Shown here: in pieces, positions 9,297 to 19,013 of the stretch | Numbering within the stretch: position 1 is the stretch's first letter | Layout of the letters: each line of letters begins with the position of its first letter | NCBI RefSeq assembly: GCF_001999325.1 | Contig: NZ_MVAR01000001.1 | Coordinates: 1-64,000, forward strand | Reading direction: 5' to 3' | Origin: Thioalkalivibrio versutus | GTDB taxonomy: Bacteria > Pseudomonadota > Gammaproteobacteria > Ectothiorhodospirales > Ectothiorhodospiraceae | DNA: 64,000 nucleotides | Position numbers and translations under genes: made by a program | Notes under the pieces: model-generated | What the model was told of the DNA's origin: nothing | Database searches by the model: none | Seen by the model: only the letters and a program-made list of their open reading frames with translations

Positions 9297-9818
9297 ATGG
9301 CGAACGACGCAACCCAATCGATCCACGACCCGGCCACCGCCGGCGAGGACCAGTACCTCACCTTCATCCTCGCGGAGGAAGAATACGGCGTGGACATCCT
9401 GCGGGTGCAGGAGATCAAGGGCTGGGAACGCCCCACCCCCCTGCCCAACACCCCGGACTACATCCGCGGCGTGATCAACGTACGCGGCATGATCGTGCCG
9501 ATCATCGACATGCGCCTGCGCTTCGGCATGGAGCCGATGGACTACGGCCCGACCACGGTGGTGATCATGCTGCGCGTGGTGGGTGAGGAACGCGAACGAG
9601 TAATGGGCGTGGTCGTGGATGCGGTCTCCGAGGTCTACAGCATTGGTGCGGACAACCTGCAACCGGCACCCGACTTCGGGACCCGCATCGGGGTCAACTT
9701 CGTGCGCGGCCTGGCAACCGTCGAGGAGCAGATGATCCTGGTGCTGGACATCGACACCCTGCTGGGCCCGGGGCTGATTGCCAGCGCGGATGCCATCGAG
9801 GCCGAGGCGACGGCGTAA
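9297..9818 (+). CDS. cheW: Chemotaxis coupling protein CheW
   Basis: A 173-residue CheW-domain protein (about residues 20-160) that links receptors to CheA. Family motifs include YLTFILAEEEYGVDILRVQEI, the receptor-contact region RGVINVRGMIVPIIDMR, and a C-terminal EEQMILVLDID. It has a short acidic N-terminal extension and a C-terminal tail not needed for the fold. AAGGAG precedes the ATG by 9 bases. It sits between cheA and the parA-like gene. Confidence 0.95.
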   Translation: MANDATQSIHDPATAGEDQYLTFILAEEEYGVDILRVQEIKGWERPTPLPNTPDYIRGVINVRGMIVPIIDMRLRFGMEPMDYGPTTVVIMLRVVGEERERVMGVVVDAVSEVYSIGADNLQPAPDFGTRIGVNFVRGLATVEEQMILVLDIDTLLGPGLIASADAIEAEATA

Positions 9819-9839
9819 GCCCGACCTCGCACACGAACC

Positions 9840-10619
9840 ATGCGAACCATCGCGGTGATCAACCAGAAAGGCGGGGTCGGAAAGACGACCGTAACCCTGA
9901 ACCTGTCGCATGCCCTGGCCCTGCGGGGATACCGGGTGCTCGCCATCGACGCCGACCCGCAAGGTCATCTCAGCATGGCCTTCGGGCTGGAAGACCCCGC
10001 CGGTCTGGACCGCGTACTGCAGGGTGGGGCGCGGCTGCAGGATGCGTTCAGCGAGGCCGGCAACGGGCTGCAGATCGTCGCTGCCGGGGACCAGCTGCAG
10101 GAGGTCGAGAACCTGAACCAGGGCGGCGCCGAACGCGGCTGGCGCCTGAAGAAGGCCCTGGACGCGCTGGAGCAGCCATTCGATTTCGTTCTAATCGACT
10201 GCCCGCCCTCCGCCGGCCTGTTGGGCATGAACGCGATCATCGCGGCCGAGGAGATGCTGATCCCGGTGGCCGGTGACTTTCTGGCCCTGAATGGACTTTC
10301 GCGGCTGATGCGCATCCTCCAGGGCGTCGAGGCGCGCCTGGGCTCGACCCGCAAGAAGTGGATTGTGCTGTCGCGCTTTGTCGAGCAGCGCCGGCATGCC
10401 CGCGAGGTACGCGAACGCATCCGCGAGCACTTCGCCGATGCGCTCCTGCCGACCACCATCCGCGAGACGGTGGTGCTGGCCGAAAGCCCGAGCTTCGGGC
10501 AGACGATATTCGAGTACCAGCCGCGTCACCGTGCGGCCGAGGACTTTCAGCAACTGGCCGCCGACCTGGTCGCGGCCGGGGCACTAACAACCACCCGCCC
10601 GACGGCGGCACACGCCTGA
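9840..10619 (+). CDS. ParA/MinD-type ATPase in the chemosensory operon
   Basis: A 259-residue ATPase with the deviant Walker A KGGVGKTT (residues 10-17), Walker A' AIDADPQGHLS and Walker B FVLIDCPPS. It has no HTH extension, so it is a short ParA/Soj type. Chromosome-partition parA genes sit beside parB; here it lies 21 bases after cheW and 24 before a soluble receptor gene. In Rhodobacter sphaeroides the ParA homologue PpfA, encoded with the cytoplasmic chemosensory cluster, positions and segregates that cluster by acting on the receptor TlpT; ParC of Vibrio does the same for polar arrays. A cluster-positioning role is inferred from context. Confidence 0.88.
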   Translation: MRTIAVINQKGGVGKTTVTLNLSHALALRGYRVLAIDADPQGHLSMAFGLEDPAGLDRVLQGGARLQDAFSEAGNGLQIVAAGDQLQEVENLNQGGAERGWRLKKALDALEQPFDFVLIDCPPSAGLLGMNAIIAAEEMLIPVAGDFLALNGLSRLMRILQGVEARLGSTRKKWIVLSRFVEQRRHAREVRERIREHFADALLPTTIRETVVLAESPSFGQTIFEYQPRHRAAEDFQQLAADLVAAGALTTTRPTAAHA

Positions 10620-10643
10620 GCCTCGAGCCAGGGAGAACGGGCC

Positions 10644-12887
10644 ATGACGACACGCAAACGCAACAAGCTGGGCAATGACCCGCTGGGCTGGCTGGACGAA
10701 TCCAGCGCGGCCGGCGAGGCGAGCGGCGACGAGGTCTCGGGCGCGACCCGGCCGACCGCTACGGCTACGGCCACGCCCGAGCCCCTATCCGGCCCGCAAA
10801 CCGACACTTCCAAGAAAACGAACAAACCCGCGCGTCGCCGCACCCCGGCATCGCGCCAGACGAACAAGCAAAGCGAGGACACCCCGATGGCCGCCATTCC
10901 GCAAACCGACACCGGCAGTGACCAGAACAGCCTCTTCATGCGTGCCGCCGTGCAAGGTGCGCGGACCGCGCTGATGATGTGCGACAGCGAGATGAACATT
11001 GTCTACGCCAATCCGGCCGTGGTCGAACTTCTGCGCAACCGGCGCGACACCCTGCGCCGGGAGTTCCCGGGCTTTGATCCGGACAACCTGGTGGGTCAGT
11101 CGATCGACCAGTTCCACAAGGACCCGACGCACCAGCGCGCAATCCTTCAGAACCCCAAAAACCTGCCCTTCGAGGCCCGGATCCAGGTCGCCGACCTCAA
11201 ATTTCGTCTAAACGCGACAGCGGTGCTGGATGACGCCGGCAACTACCTGGGCAACATGGTCGAGTGGCAGGACATCACCGAACAGGAACGCGTGGAGCAA
11301 GAACGCACGCGAATGCGCGCCGCGGTCGAGGGTTCGCAAACCGCGCTGATGATGTGCGATCCGGACATGAATATCGTCTATGCCAACCCTTCCGTGGTGA
11401 GCCTGCTTCGCAGCCGTAGCGATGTCTTGCGCCGGGAGTTCCCGAACTTCGATCCGGACAACCTGGTGGGGCAGTCGATCGACCAGTTCCACAAGGACCC
11501 GACGCACCAGCGTGCGATCCTCCAGAACCCCGCGCGTCTGCCCTTCGAGGCAAACATTCAGGTCGCGGACCTGTATTTCAACCTAAACGCGACCGCCATT
11601 ATCGATGCCGACGGGAACTACGCCGGTAACATGGTCGAATGGCGTGACACCACCGAGATGCGTCGGGCCGAGGATGCCATTGACGCCCTGATCAAGGACG
11701 CGGCTGCCGGCAACCTCGGCGAACGCCTGCTGCCGGAGGACTACCAGGGCTTTGCGCGCAATATTGCCGAGGGTGTCAACGAACTGTTGGACGCGGTGGT
11801 CCCGCCGCTGCGCGAGGGCTCCCGGGTCATGCAAGCGATGTCCGAGGGCGATCTGGCCGTGCGTATGGAAGGCGACTTCCAGGGAGAGTTCGGGAAATTC
11901 CGCGACGCCATCCACACCTCGCTCGAGAACCTCGACAACCTGGTTGGGCAGATCCTCGAGGGCGCCGGCAACGTGCGCTCGGCCTCGGCCGAGATCGCCC
12001 AGGGCAACACCGACCTGTCCCAGCGCACGGAAGAGCAGGCCTCCTCGTTGGAGGAGACGGCCTCGTCGATGGAGGAGATGACCTCCACGGTCAAATCCAA
12101 CGCCGACAATGCCCGCCAGGCCAACCAGCTCGCCAGTGCCGCGCGCGACAAGGCGCAGGAAGGCGGCCAGATCGTCGAGAAGACGGTCTCGGCGATGGGC
12201 GAGATCAACCAGTCGTCAAAGAAGATCGCCGACATCATCGGCGTGATCGACGAGATCGCGTTCCAGACCAACCTGCTGGCGCTCAACGCGGCAGTGGAAG
12301 CCGCCCGCGCTGGCGAGCAGGGGCGTGGCTTTGCCGTGGTCGCCACCGAGGTGCGCAACCTGGCACAGCGCAGTGCCCAGGCCGCGAAGGAGATCAAGAC
12401 CCTGATCAACGACTCGGTAGAGCGCATTGGCGAGGGCAGCAAGCTGGTCGACAACTCCGGCAAGGCGCTGGAGGAGATCGTCGACTCGGTGAAGAAGGTC
12501 TCCGACATCATTGCCGAGATCGCCGCCGCCAGCGAGGAGCAATCCACCGGCCTCGACGAGATCAACAAGGCTGTGACCCAGCTCGACGAGGTTACCCAGC
12601 AGAACGCCGCGCTGGTCGAAGAAGCCGCAGCCGCCAGCGAGTCGCTGGACGACCAGTCACGCGAGCTGCTGGACCTGATGGGCTTCTTCAAGGGCGTTGA
12701 GGCACCGAAGGCCCGCCAGGCCATGCCGCAGTCGACTGCACGACCAGCCACCGGCAGGGCGGCTAGTGGCACGCCCGGACTGAAGCGCCCGGCCTCCGCC
12801 GGCGGCAACCACGAAGGCGGATCGGCCAAACGGCCGACCCCGGCTCCCTCGCGCCAGGCGGCGACCGAAGAATGGGAAGAATTCTAA
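10644..12887 (+). CDS. Soluble double-PAS methyl-accepting chemotaxis protein
   Basis: A 747-residue receptor with no membrane helix. Residues 1-95 are low-complexity and rich in Lys/Arg, Thr, Ala and Pro; two PAS domains follow (about 99-223 and 224-348) that are near copies of one another, then a HAMP-like region (about 355-440) and a long signalling coiled coil with tip [18 protein letters not shown]. The C terminus ends EWEEF, matching the x-W-x-x-F docking pentapeptide that tethers CheR in receptors such as P. aeruginosa McpB/Aer-2. It should form cytoplasmic arrays with the CheA/CheW of this operon. The PAS ligand (haem, flavin or small molecule) cannot be told. Confidence 0.93.
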   Translation: MTTRKRNKLGNDPLGWLDESSAAGEASGDEVSGATRPTATATATPEPLSGPQTDTSKKTNKPARRRTPASRQTNKQSEDTPMAAIPQTDTGSDQNSLFMRAAVQGARTALMMCDSEMNIVYANPAVVELLRNRRDTLRREFPGFDPDNLVGQSIDQFHKDPTHQRAILQNPKNLPFEARIQVADLKFRLNATAVLDDAGNYLGNMVEWQDITEQERVEQERTRMRAAVEGSQTALMMCDPDMNIVYANPSVVSLLRSRSDVLRREFPNFDPDNLVGQSIDQFHKDPTHQRAILQNPARLPFEANIQVADLYFNLNATAIIDADGNYAGNMVEWRDTTEMRRAEDAIDALIKDAAAGNLGERLLPEDYQGFARNIAEGVNELLDAVVPPLREGSRVMQAMSEGDLAVRMEGDFQGEFGKFRDAIHTSLENLDNLVGQILEGAGNVRSASAEIAQGNTDLSQRTEEQASSLEETASSMEEMTSTVKSNADNARQANQLASAARDKAQEGGQIVEKTVSAMGEINQSSKKIADIIGVIDEIAFQTNLLALNAAVEAARAGEQGRGFAVVATEVRNLAQRSAQAAKEIKTLINDSVERIGEGSKLVDNSGKALEEIVDSVKKVSDIIAEIAAASEEQSTGLDEINKAVTQLDEVTQQNAALVEEAAAASESLDDQSRELLDLMGFFKGVEAPKARQAMPQSTARPATGRAASGTPGLKRPASAGGNHEGGSAKRPTPAPSRQAATEEWEEF
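10938..11687 (+). repeat. Tandem duplication of a 375-bp PAS-coding unit
   Basis: Positions 10938-11312 and 11313-11687 encode two aligned 125-residue units that both begin M-R-A-A-V. Shared stretches include [20 protein letters not shown], and similarity persists at DNA level with exact runs longer than 15 bases. The copies have diverged mainly at third codon positions, indicating duplication within the gene followed by purifying selection. Confidence 0.85.
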
Positions 12888-12922
12888 GGCCCCGCAATCA
12901 ATCCATCTCAGGGAGACACTGA

Positions 12923-13744
12923 TTGGCCGCCTCCGACCGCCTGAGCGAACGCGACTTCCGGCGCGTTGTCCGCCTAACGCAGGAACGCACCGGAATCATG
13001 CTCAACGAGAGCAAGAAGGAGCTGGTATTCAGCCGGCTCTCGCGGCGGCTGCGCGTGCTCGGGCTGGATGCCTTCGACACCTATCTGGACCGAGTCGAAG
13101 GGGATGACGAGGGCGAAATTGAGGAGTTCATCAATGCGCTGACCACCAACCTGACCGCGTTCTTCCGCGAACCGCATCACTTCGAGATGCTGGGTGGCCC
13201 AGTGCTGCAGGAGATCCGACGGCTCAACCCGAACGGCCCGCTGAAGGTCTGGTCGGCGGGGTGCTCCACCGGCGAGGAGCCCTACTCCATCGCCATGACC
13301 CTGGCCGAGGCCCTGCCCTCGCCGGATGAGGTACGCATCCTGGCCACCGATATCGACTCGCGCGTGGTCGAGCATGCCGACGCCGGGGTCTATGACGCGA
13401 AGCGCGTCACCGGCATCCCGGGCGCACGCCAGCAACGCTGGCTGTTGCGCGGCAAGGGGGCCAACGAGGACCGGGTGAAGATCCGCGACGAACTGCGCGC
13501 CATGGTGCACTTCCGCCAACTGAACCTGTTCGATCCGTGGCCGATGAAGGGCCCGCTGGACGTAATCTTCTGCCGCAACACGCTGATTTACTTCGACAAG
13601 CCAACCCAGAAGCAGTTGGTGGAGCGCTTTGCCCAACTGCTACGCCCGGAGGGCTATCTTTTTATCGGTCACTCAGAGTCCCTGTTCCGCGTGACTGATG
13701 ACTTCCGGCTGCTGGAACAGACGCTGTACCGGCGGGCCCGCTGA
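12923..13744 (+). CDS. cheR: Chemotaxis protein methyltransferase CheR
   Basis: A 273-residue SAM-dependent enzyme that methylates glutamates of receptors. It has the helical N-terminal CheR domain (about 5-75) and the SAM-binding domain with motif I VWSAGCSTGEEPYSIA, the acidic ILATDID and the catalytic-region FCRNTLIYFD. The start appears to be TTG at 12923, with GGGAG 7-11 bases before; no in-frame ATG precedes the conserved N terminus. The stop overlaps the cheD ATG by one base (TGATG). It is the expected partner of the EWEEF-tailed receptor encoded upstream. Confidence 0.95.
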   Translation: MAASDRLSERDFRRVVRLTQERTGIMLNESKKELVFSRLSRRLRVLGLDAFDTYLDRVEGDDEGEIEEFINALTTNLTAFFREPHHFEMLGGPVLQEIRRLNPNGPLKVWSAGCSTGEEPYSIAMTLAEALPSPDEVRILATDIDSRVVEHADAGVYDAKRVTGIPGARQQRWLLRGKGANEDRVKIRDELRAMVHFRQLNLFDPWPMKGPLDVIFCRNTLIYFDKPTQKQLVERFAQLLRPEGYLFIGHSESLFRVTDDFRLLEQTLYRRAR

Positions 13745-14367
13745 TGCCCACCCTGCCGCAGCTGCACGATGGCGCCTTCGCGCACATCAATCGTTACTGG
13801 GATCGGGCGCATGCCTGCCCGGCGGCGAAGCTGCTGCCAGGCGAATGCTATGTCACGGTATCGCGTTCGGAGCTGATCACGACGGTACTCGGCTCCTGCG
13901 TCTCCGCCTGCGTATGGTCACCCGAAGCCGGGGTCGGAGGCATGAACCATTTCATGCTGCCGGATGGCGACCGCAACAGCGGCTGGGGGCCGGCCGTCTC
14001 CAACGCCACCCGCTACGGCACCCATGCGATGGAATTCCTGGTCAACGAACTGCTAAAGCTGGGAGCCCGGCGCGAGGATCTGCGCATCAAGATGTTTGGT
14101 GGTGGCCGCGTGATGGCCGGAATGAGCGATGTCGGCGCGGGCAACATCGCCTTCATGCGCCGGTTCCTGCAGGACGAGAACCTGGAACTGGTGGCGGAAG
14201 ACGTGGGCGGGCGCTGGCCGCGCAAGGTCGTGTTCTTCCCCGCCACCGGGCGGGCACGGGTCAAGAAGCTCGTGTCCCTGCACAACAACACCCTGCTCGA
14301 ACGCGAGCAGGACTACCGCCGCCGACTGCAGGACGAACCCCTGCAGGGCGACGTGGAGCTCTTCTAG
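13744..14367 (+). CDS. cheD: Receptor glutamine deamidase CheD
   Basis: A 207-residue CheD, which deamidates receptor glutamines. The catalytic Cys is in TVLGSCVSACVW, the His in GGMNHFMLP, and a conserved GARREDLRIKMFGGG segment follows. An N-terminal extension of about 35 residues precedes the CheD core. The protein ends GDVELF, a tail it shares with the receptor-like protein encoded at 15459-16658. It overlaps cheR by one base and abuts cheB directly. In Bacillus CheD is also an interaction partner of CheC; no cheC is seen here. Confidence 0.94.
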   Translation: MPTLPQLHDGAFAHINRYWDRAHACPAAKLLPGECYVTVSRSELITTVLGSCVSACVWSPEAGVGGMNHFMLPDGDRNSGWGPAVSNATRYGTHAMEFLVNELLKLGARREDLRIKMFGGGRVMAGMSDVGAGNIAFMRRFLQDENLELVAEDVGGRWPRKVVFFPATGRARVKKLVSLHNNTLLEREQDYRRRLQDEPLQGDVELF

Positions 14368-15447
14368 ATGTCTGCCACCTCCAAGCCCATTCGCGTCCTG
14401 GTCGTCGACGACTCGGCCCTGATCCGCAAGCTGCTTACGGAAATCCTGTCCCAGGCGCCGGACATCGAGGTCGTGGCTGCCGCCGCCGACCCCTTCGACG
14501 CTCGCACCAAGATCAAGCAACACGAACCGGACGTGCTGACCCTGGATGTGGAGATGCCGAAGATGGACGGCATCACCTTCCTGCGCAATCTGATGCGGCT
14601 GCGCCCGATGCCGGTTGTGATGGTCTCGTCACTGACCGAGGAGGGGGCCGACGTGACCCTGGAGGCGCTGGAGGTCGGCGCAGTGGATTTTGTCACCAAG
14701 CCCAAGGTGGATGTCTCCCATGCCCTGCAGGACTACGCCGACGTGCTGATCGACAAGGTCCGCACGGCCGCGCGCGTCCGTCTGCAGGCACGCAGCGCCA
14801 CACCCGCCACGGCACCGCAGCGGCTGGCCAGCGCGGGCAGCGGACGTTTCCGAACCACCGACCGGGTCATCGTCCTGGGCGCCTCTACCGGTGGCACCGA
14901 GGCCCTGCGCGAGGTGCTGGTCGCGCTGCCGCCGGACGCCCCGGGCATCCTCATCACCCAGCACATCCCGGCCGGGTTCAGCCGCGCCTTTGCCGAACGC
15001 ATGGACCGCAACACCGCACTCAGCGTGAAAGAGGCCGAGGACGGCGATATCGTGATGCCCGGGCACGCCTATGTGGCCCCAGGCAGCGACTACCACCTGC
15101 GCCTGGCGCGCGACGGCGCCCGCTACATTTGCCGCCTCGACCAGGGCGGGCCGGTGAACCGCCACCGCCCCAGCGTCGACGTGCTGTTCAACTCCGCCGC
15201 CGAGCAGGCGGGGGCCAACGTCGTCGCCGCCCTGCTGACGGGCATGGGCGACGATGGCGCCCGCGGTCTGCGAGCGCTGCGCGACGCCGGCGCCCACACT
15301 ATCGCCCAGAACGAGAGCACCAGCCTGGTCTGGGGCATGCCTGGCGAAGCGGTCAAACTGGACGCCGCGGTGCAGGTACTGCCGCTGGGGGGCATCGCCG
15401 CGTCCCTGATCCGTGACCACCGCAACGCCGCCGCATCCGGCCAATAG
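14368..15447 (+). CDS. cheB: Receptor methylesterase/deamidase CheB
   Basis: A 359-residue two-domain response regulator. The N-terminal receiver domain has [10 protein letters not shown], phosphoacceptor Asp in [10 protein letters not shown] and Lys in VTKPK. The C-terminal methylesterase domain shows the catalytic triad: Ser in [10 protein letters not shown], His in TQHIPAGFS and Asp in MGDDGARGL. Phosphorylation by CheA relieves inhibition by the receiver domain, giving adaptation opposite to CheR. The ATG begins immediately after the cheD stop. The interdomain linker is Ala/Arg-rich. Confidence 0.96.
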   Translation: MSATSKPIRVLVVDDSALIRKLLTEILSQAPDIEVVAAAADPFDARTKIKQHEPDVLTLDVEMPKMDGITFLRNLMRLRPMPVVMVSSLTEEGADVTLEALEVGAVDFVTKPKVDVSHALQDYADVLIDKVRTAARVRLQARSATPATAPQRLASAGSGRFRTTDRVIVLGASTGGTEALREVLVALPPDAPGILITQHIPAGFSRAFAERMDRNTALSVKEAEDGDIVMPGHAYVAPGSDYHLRLARDGARYICRLDQGGPVNRHRPSVDVLFNSAAEQAGANVVAALLTGMGDDGARGLRALRDAGAHTIAQNESTSLVWGMPGEAVKLDAAVQVLPLGGIAASLIRDHRNAAASGQ

Positions 15448-15458
15448 GAGCAATGTGA

Positions 15459-16658
15459 ATGGACGACCGCATGCAATGGCTCACCCGTGATTCGGCCCAG
15501 AAAGGCCTGGCGCTGGCACTGACCGCCCTGCTCCTGCTCGCGGCCATCATCGCCGGCTTCTACGCCGCCTGGTGGCAGGCACTGGCCGCCACGACCCTGG
15601 CCGGGCTGGCGGCGGTTCTGGCCCTGGGCATCCAGCAGCGCGGGCCGACAACCGCTGACACCGTGTCCGATGAGCGCGCCTCCCCGGGCCAGCCCACCGG
15701 CGGGAGCGAACTCTCCGACGAACTGGATCAGGCGATGGATTTCGAACTGGGGCAGCTGTCGGCCGAGATCGGCCGCCAACGCGGGCTGATCGCCGAGGCG
15801 GTGAAGGAACTGGGTTCCAGCTTCAACGAGATGCACCAGATCGCCGGACGCCAGATGGAACTGATGACCAGCGAGGTCGCCCAGGACGGTGACGACGAGG
15901 GCATGACCCATGCCGAGGTCATCACTGAGCTGACCCGCAAGTCCGACGAGACCCTGCAGATGTTCATCGACACCCTGGTCCAGATCAGTCGCCAGAGCGT
16001 CGAGAGCGCCCACCACATGGAAGACATGAGCCAGCACATGGACGGGGTGTTCAAGCTGCTGGACAGTGCCGGCGCGATCGCCGGGCAGACCAACCTGCTG
16101 GCGCTGAACGCCAGCATCGAGGCCGCCCGCGCCGGCGAGGCCGGACGCGGCTTCTCGGTAGTTGCCGACGAGGTACGCTCGCTGTCGCAGCGTTCGGCAA
16201 CCTTCCATGACGACATCCGCAAACAAATCGACCAGGCCCGCGAGTCGATCAGCAAGGTGCATGGCACGGTACACGACATGGCCTCGCGCGACATGAACGA
16301 AAGCATGGGCGAAAAAGAGCGCATTACTCACCTGTTCGAATATGCCAGGCGCGCCACCGACGAACTGGACGAGCGTATCCGCGAGGAGGCAGAGTTGAGT
16401 GAGCGCATGAATCAGGCGGTTTCCATCGCCGTGCGCTCACTGCAATTCGAGGACATTGCCCGACAGTCGCTGGTCACCGCCGAAGAGGCGGTTACCCACC
16501 TGCAGGAACTGCAGGGTATCCTGCACGAGGCCCGCTCGACCGAAGACGCCCGGGCCATGGCGCAGCGCGTGCGCGAGTGGCGCGACCGGCGCCAGGAGAA
16601 CTACCACCGCGCGGTGGACCAGCAAAACATGGCCACCGGCGACGTGGAATTGTTCTGA
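15459..16658 (+). CDS. Membrane-anchored MCP-like signalling protein without a sensor domain
   Basis: A 399-residue protein with two close hydrophobic segments near residues 14-35 and 37-57, separated by only a few residues, so no periplasmic sensor. The rest is a shortened MCP-type coiled coil with a diverged tip [23 protein letters not shown] and [13 protein letters not shown]. No HAMP domain is evident. The C terminus is TGDVELF, the same last six residues as CheD. It closes the che operon, 11 bases after cheB. It may sense membrane or cytoplasmic state, or serve as an adaptor; a plain receptor role is uncertain. Confidence 0.85.
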   Translation: MDDRMQWLTRDSAQKGLALALTALLLLAAIIAGFYAAWWQALAATTLAGLAAVLALGIQQRGPTTADTVSDERASPGQPTGGSELSDELDQAMDFELGQLSAEIGRQRGLIAEAVKELGSSFNEMHQIAGRQMELMTSEVAQDGDDEGMTHAEVITELTRKSDETLQMFIDTLVQISRQSVESAHHMEDMSQHMDGVFKLLDSAGAIAGQTNLLALNASIEAARAGEAGRGFSVVADEVRSLSQRSATFHDDIRKQIDQARESISKVHGTVHDMASRDMNESMGEKERITHLFEYARRATDELDERIREEAELSERMNQAVSIAVRSLQFEDIARQSLVTAEEAVTHLQELQGILHEARSTEDARAMAQRVREWRDRRQENYHRAVDQQNMATGDVELF

Positions 16659-16915
16659 AGTCTTGCCATCCAACACCCCGCCGACGTCGCCCTTCCGGCA
16701 TCACGCCGGCCATCAGCCGCCGGGGAAGCGCAGCTTCATTCGCGCCTCCCCGCGGCACGTCGGATGTGCCACCGGAATCGACCGGACCACACGGTTGATT
16801 CCGCCGCAAGCTGCGACTCGGGTTTGCAGCGTCGCTTGCGCCGAACAAGCCAGGGTGGCTTTGTTCAGCGCCTACTTCACCGGGCACGAAGCCCCCAAAG
16901 CGCCAGGAATCGCAT

Positions 16916-17221
16916 ATGAGTATCGAGCAACACACCTCCGACGACGGCAAGGAAGTCCGCATCCGGGTCAAGGGTCGCTTCGACTTCGAACAGCACCAGG
17001 ACTTCCGCGCCGCCTACCGCGACACCGCCGGGACTGGTGTGCGTTACACCGTGGACCTCTCGCAGACCGAATACATGGACAGCTCCGCGCTGGGCATGCT
17101 GCTCCTGCTGCGCGAACACGCCGGAGGCGAGTTCTCCGATATCACCGTCGCCGGGGCCTCCCAGGGCGTACGCAAGGTGCTGGATATCGCCAATTTCGGC
17201 CGCCTGTTCCGCATTCAGTAG
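16916..17221 (+). CDS. STAS-domain anti-sigma factor antagonist (HsbA/SpoIIAA-like)
   Basis: A 101-residue single STAS domain. The phosphorylation loop is intact (YMDSSALGML, Ser56/57), unlike the STAS protein at 6538. It should be phosphorylated by a HATPase_c kinase and dephosphorylated by a PP2C phosphatase, both of which are domains of the next gene product. AGGA stands about 9 bases before the ATG. It resembles HsbA of Pseudomonas, which switches between partners to control FlgM and a diguanylate cyclase. The next gene starts 8 bases after its stop. Confidence 0.88.
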   Translation: MSIEQHTSDDGKEVRIRVKGRFDFEQHQDFRAAYRDTAGTGVRYTVDLSQTEYMDSSALGMLLLLREHAGGEFSDITVAGASQGVRKVLDIANFGRLFRIQ

Positions 17222-17228
17222 CAGGGTC

Positions 17229-19013
17229 GTGGACGAACAGACCGACATCCCGACCAGCAACGAATCCTCGCCGGGCGATCTGATCTCCGGCGAGGGACTG
17301 GTGCTGGTGGTCGACGACGACCCGCACAACCGCCGCCTGCTGCGAATGATGCTGATGGGCGCCGGATACCGAATCCGCGAGGCCAACAACGGTCTTGCGG
17401 CCGTGGAGGCCTGCCGCGAGCAAGTGCCGGACCTGATCCTGATGGACGTGATGATGCCGGAGTTGGACGGCTACCAGGCCACCTCCCGCATCAAGGCCGA
17501 GATGGGCCACCACTTCGTCCCGGTGATCTTCCTGACCGCCCTGGACGATGAGAATGCCCTGCTGCGCGGCATCGAGTCGGGCGGGGATGATTTCCTCAGC
17601 AAGCCGCTGAATCTCGCGGTCCTCAAGGCCAAGATCCATGCGATGGAGCGCCTGCGCGACCTGCACACGGGGCTGCAAAGCCGCAATGAGGCCCTGCTGC
17701 GCGCCCAGGCTCGCCAGGCCTGGGAAGAAGAGACCGCCGAAGGCCTGTTCTCGCGCGCCATCACCCGCCGCAATCGCGGCCTGGATCGGTTGCGGCTGCA
17801 CCGCTACGCGGCCTCCACCTTCAGCGGCGACGTCGTGCTCTCCGGGTACACCCCCGACGGAGCCCTGCGCGTGCTGGTCGGGGACTTCACCGGCCACGGC
17901 CTGACTGCCGCGATCGGGACGTATCCGGTCAGCGAGACCTTTCACACCCTGACCCAGGAGGGCGTGGACGACCAGGAACTGCTGCACGAGCTGAACCACG
18001 TCCTGTACGACTTCCTGCCAGCCGCGATGTTCATGGGCGCGCTGCTCGCCACGTTTTCCGCGGACGGCCGCCGGGTCCGCCTGTGGAACGGCGGCATGCC
18101 CGATGCCTGGCTGTGCAACACGCAACAGGACCGGGTACGGCGCATCCAGTCCCAGGCCATGCCCCTGGGCATCCTCGGCCGCCTCGACCACGATACCGGC
18201 GCCCGTTCCTTCGACCTCGACGAGGGCGACTGGCTCACGCTGGTCAGCGACGGGGTGCTGGAGGCCACCGATGTCGCCGGGACCGCGTTCGGCGAAGACA
18301 CGATCCTTCGGGACTGCCAGGCGAGCCGATCTGCCGAGGACGCCTTCGAGCGCATCCGCGAGGCGCTGGAGGCCCACTGCGGCGATCAGACACCCACCGA
18401 CGACATGACCCTGGTGACCATCGACTGCTCTCCCGCCGTGGTCACCGAGAGCGAGCACCCGCAGGATCGCCAGCTCCGGGGCACCCTGCGCTGGTCGCTG
18501 GAGGCCAGTGACCAGCGCCTGGCCGAGGTTGATCTGGTCGGTGCCGCCCGAACCCAGCTGCTGGAATGGCTGCCGAACCTGGGGGGTGGACACGCAGAGG
18601 CGCTGCAGACGGTGATCGCCGAGCTTTGCAACAACGGCTTCGAACACGGCGTATTGCGCCTGGACTCCGACATGAAGGCCACGGTGGAGGGCTTCGAGCA
18701 GTACTACCAGCAGCGGACCGAGGGGCTGCGCGACATTCGCGGCCGGATCGGCATCTCCCTGCGCTACCGGCCCATGGCCGGCCAGCACTGCATCCGCATC
18801 CGGGTGCGCGACAGCGGGCCGGGCTTTGACCACCGCCAGATCCAGGAGGCCCTGGAAGGCCGTGGCGACAAGCGCCTATGGGGGCGCGGTCTGAACCTGG
18901 TGCGTCAGCTCTGCGAGCAGGTTCGCTATCACGGCAGCGGCAACCTGGTGGAGGCGGATTATCGTTGGGGCGCCGCCGCGGGGACCGGGTCCAAGGGTGG
19001 AGTGTCAGGATGA
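17229..19013 (+). CDS. Response regulator with PP2C phosphatase and HATPase_c kinase domains (HsbR-like)
   Basis: A 594-residue protein in three parts: receiver domain (about 22-145; acidic pocket VVDDD, phosphoacceptor in [11 protein letters not shown], Lys in SKPL), a coiled-coil linker, a SpoIIE/PP2C phosphatase domain (about 195-405; metal ligands in GDFTGHG and DDMTLV), and a C-terminal HATPase_c region with N-box [11 protein letters not shown]. This is the HsbR plan: receiver input sets phosphatase against kinase activity on a STAS antagonist. GTG at 17229 is chosen as the first start after the upstream stop and just before the receiver domain. It overlaps the next gene by 4 bases (ATGA). 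Confidence 0.88.
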   Translation: MDEQTDIPTSNESSPGDLISGEGLVLVVDDDPHNRRLLRMMLMGAGYRIREANNGLAAVEACREQVPDLILMDVMMPELDGYQATSRIKAEMGHHFVPVIFLTALDDENALLRGIESGGDDFLSKPLNLAVLKAKIHAMERLRDLHTGLQSRNEALLRAQARQAWEEETAEGLFSRAITRRNRGLDRLRLHRYAASTFSGDVVLSGYTPDGALRVLVGDFTGHGLTAAIGTYPVSETFHTLTQEGVDDQELLHELNHVLYDFLPAAMFMGALLATFSADGRRVRLWNGGMPDAWLCNTQQDRVRRIQSQAMPLGILGRLDHDTGARSFDLDEGDWLTLVSDGVLEATDVAGTAFGEDTILRDCQASRSAEDAFERIREALEAHCGDQTPTDDMTLVTIDCSPAVVTESEHPQDRQLRGTLRWSLEASDQRLAEVDLVGAARTQLLEWLPNLGGGHAEALQTVIAELCNNGFEHGVLRLDSDMKATVEGFEQYYQQRTEGLRDIRGRIGISLRYRPMAGQHCIRIRVRDSGPGFDHRQIQEALEGRGDKRLWGRGLNLVRQLCEQVRYHGSGNLVEADYRWGAAAGTGSKGGVSG

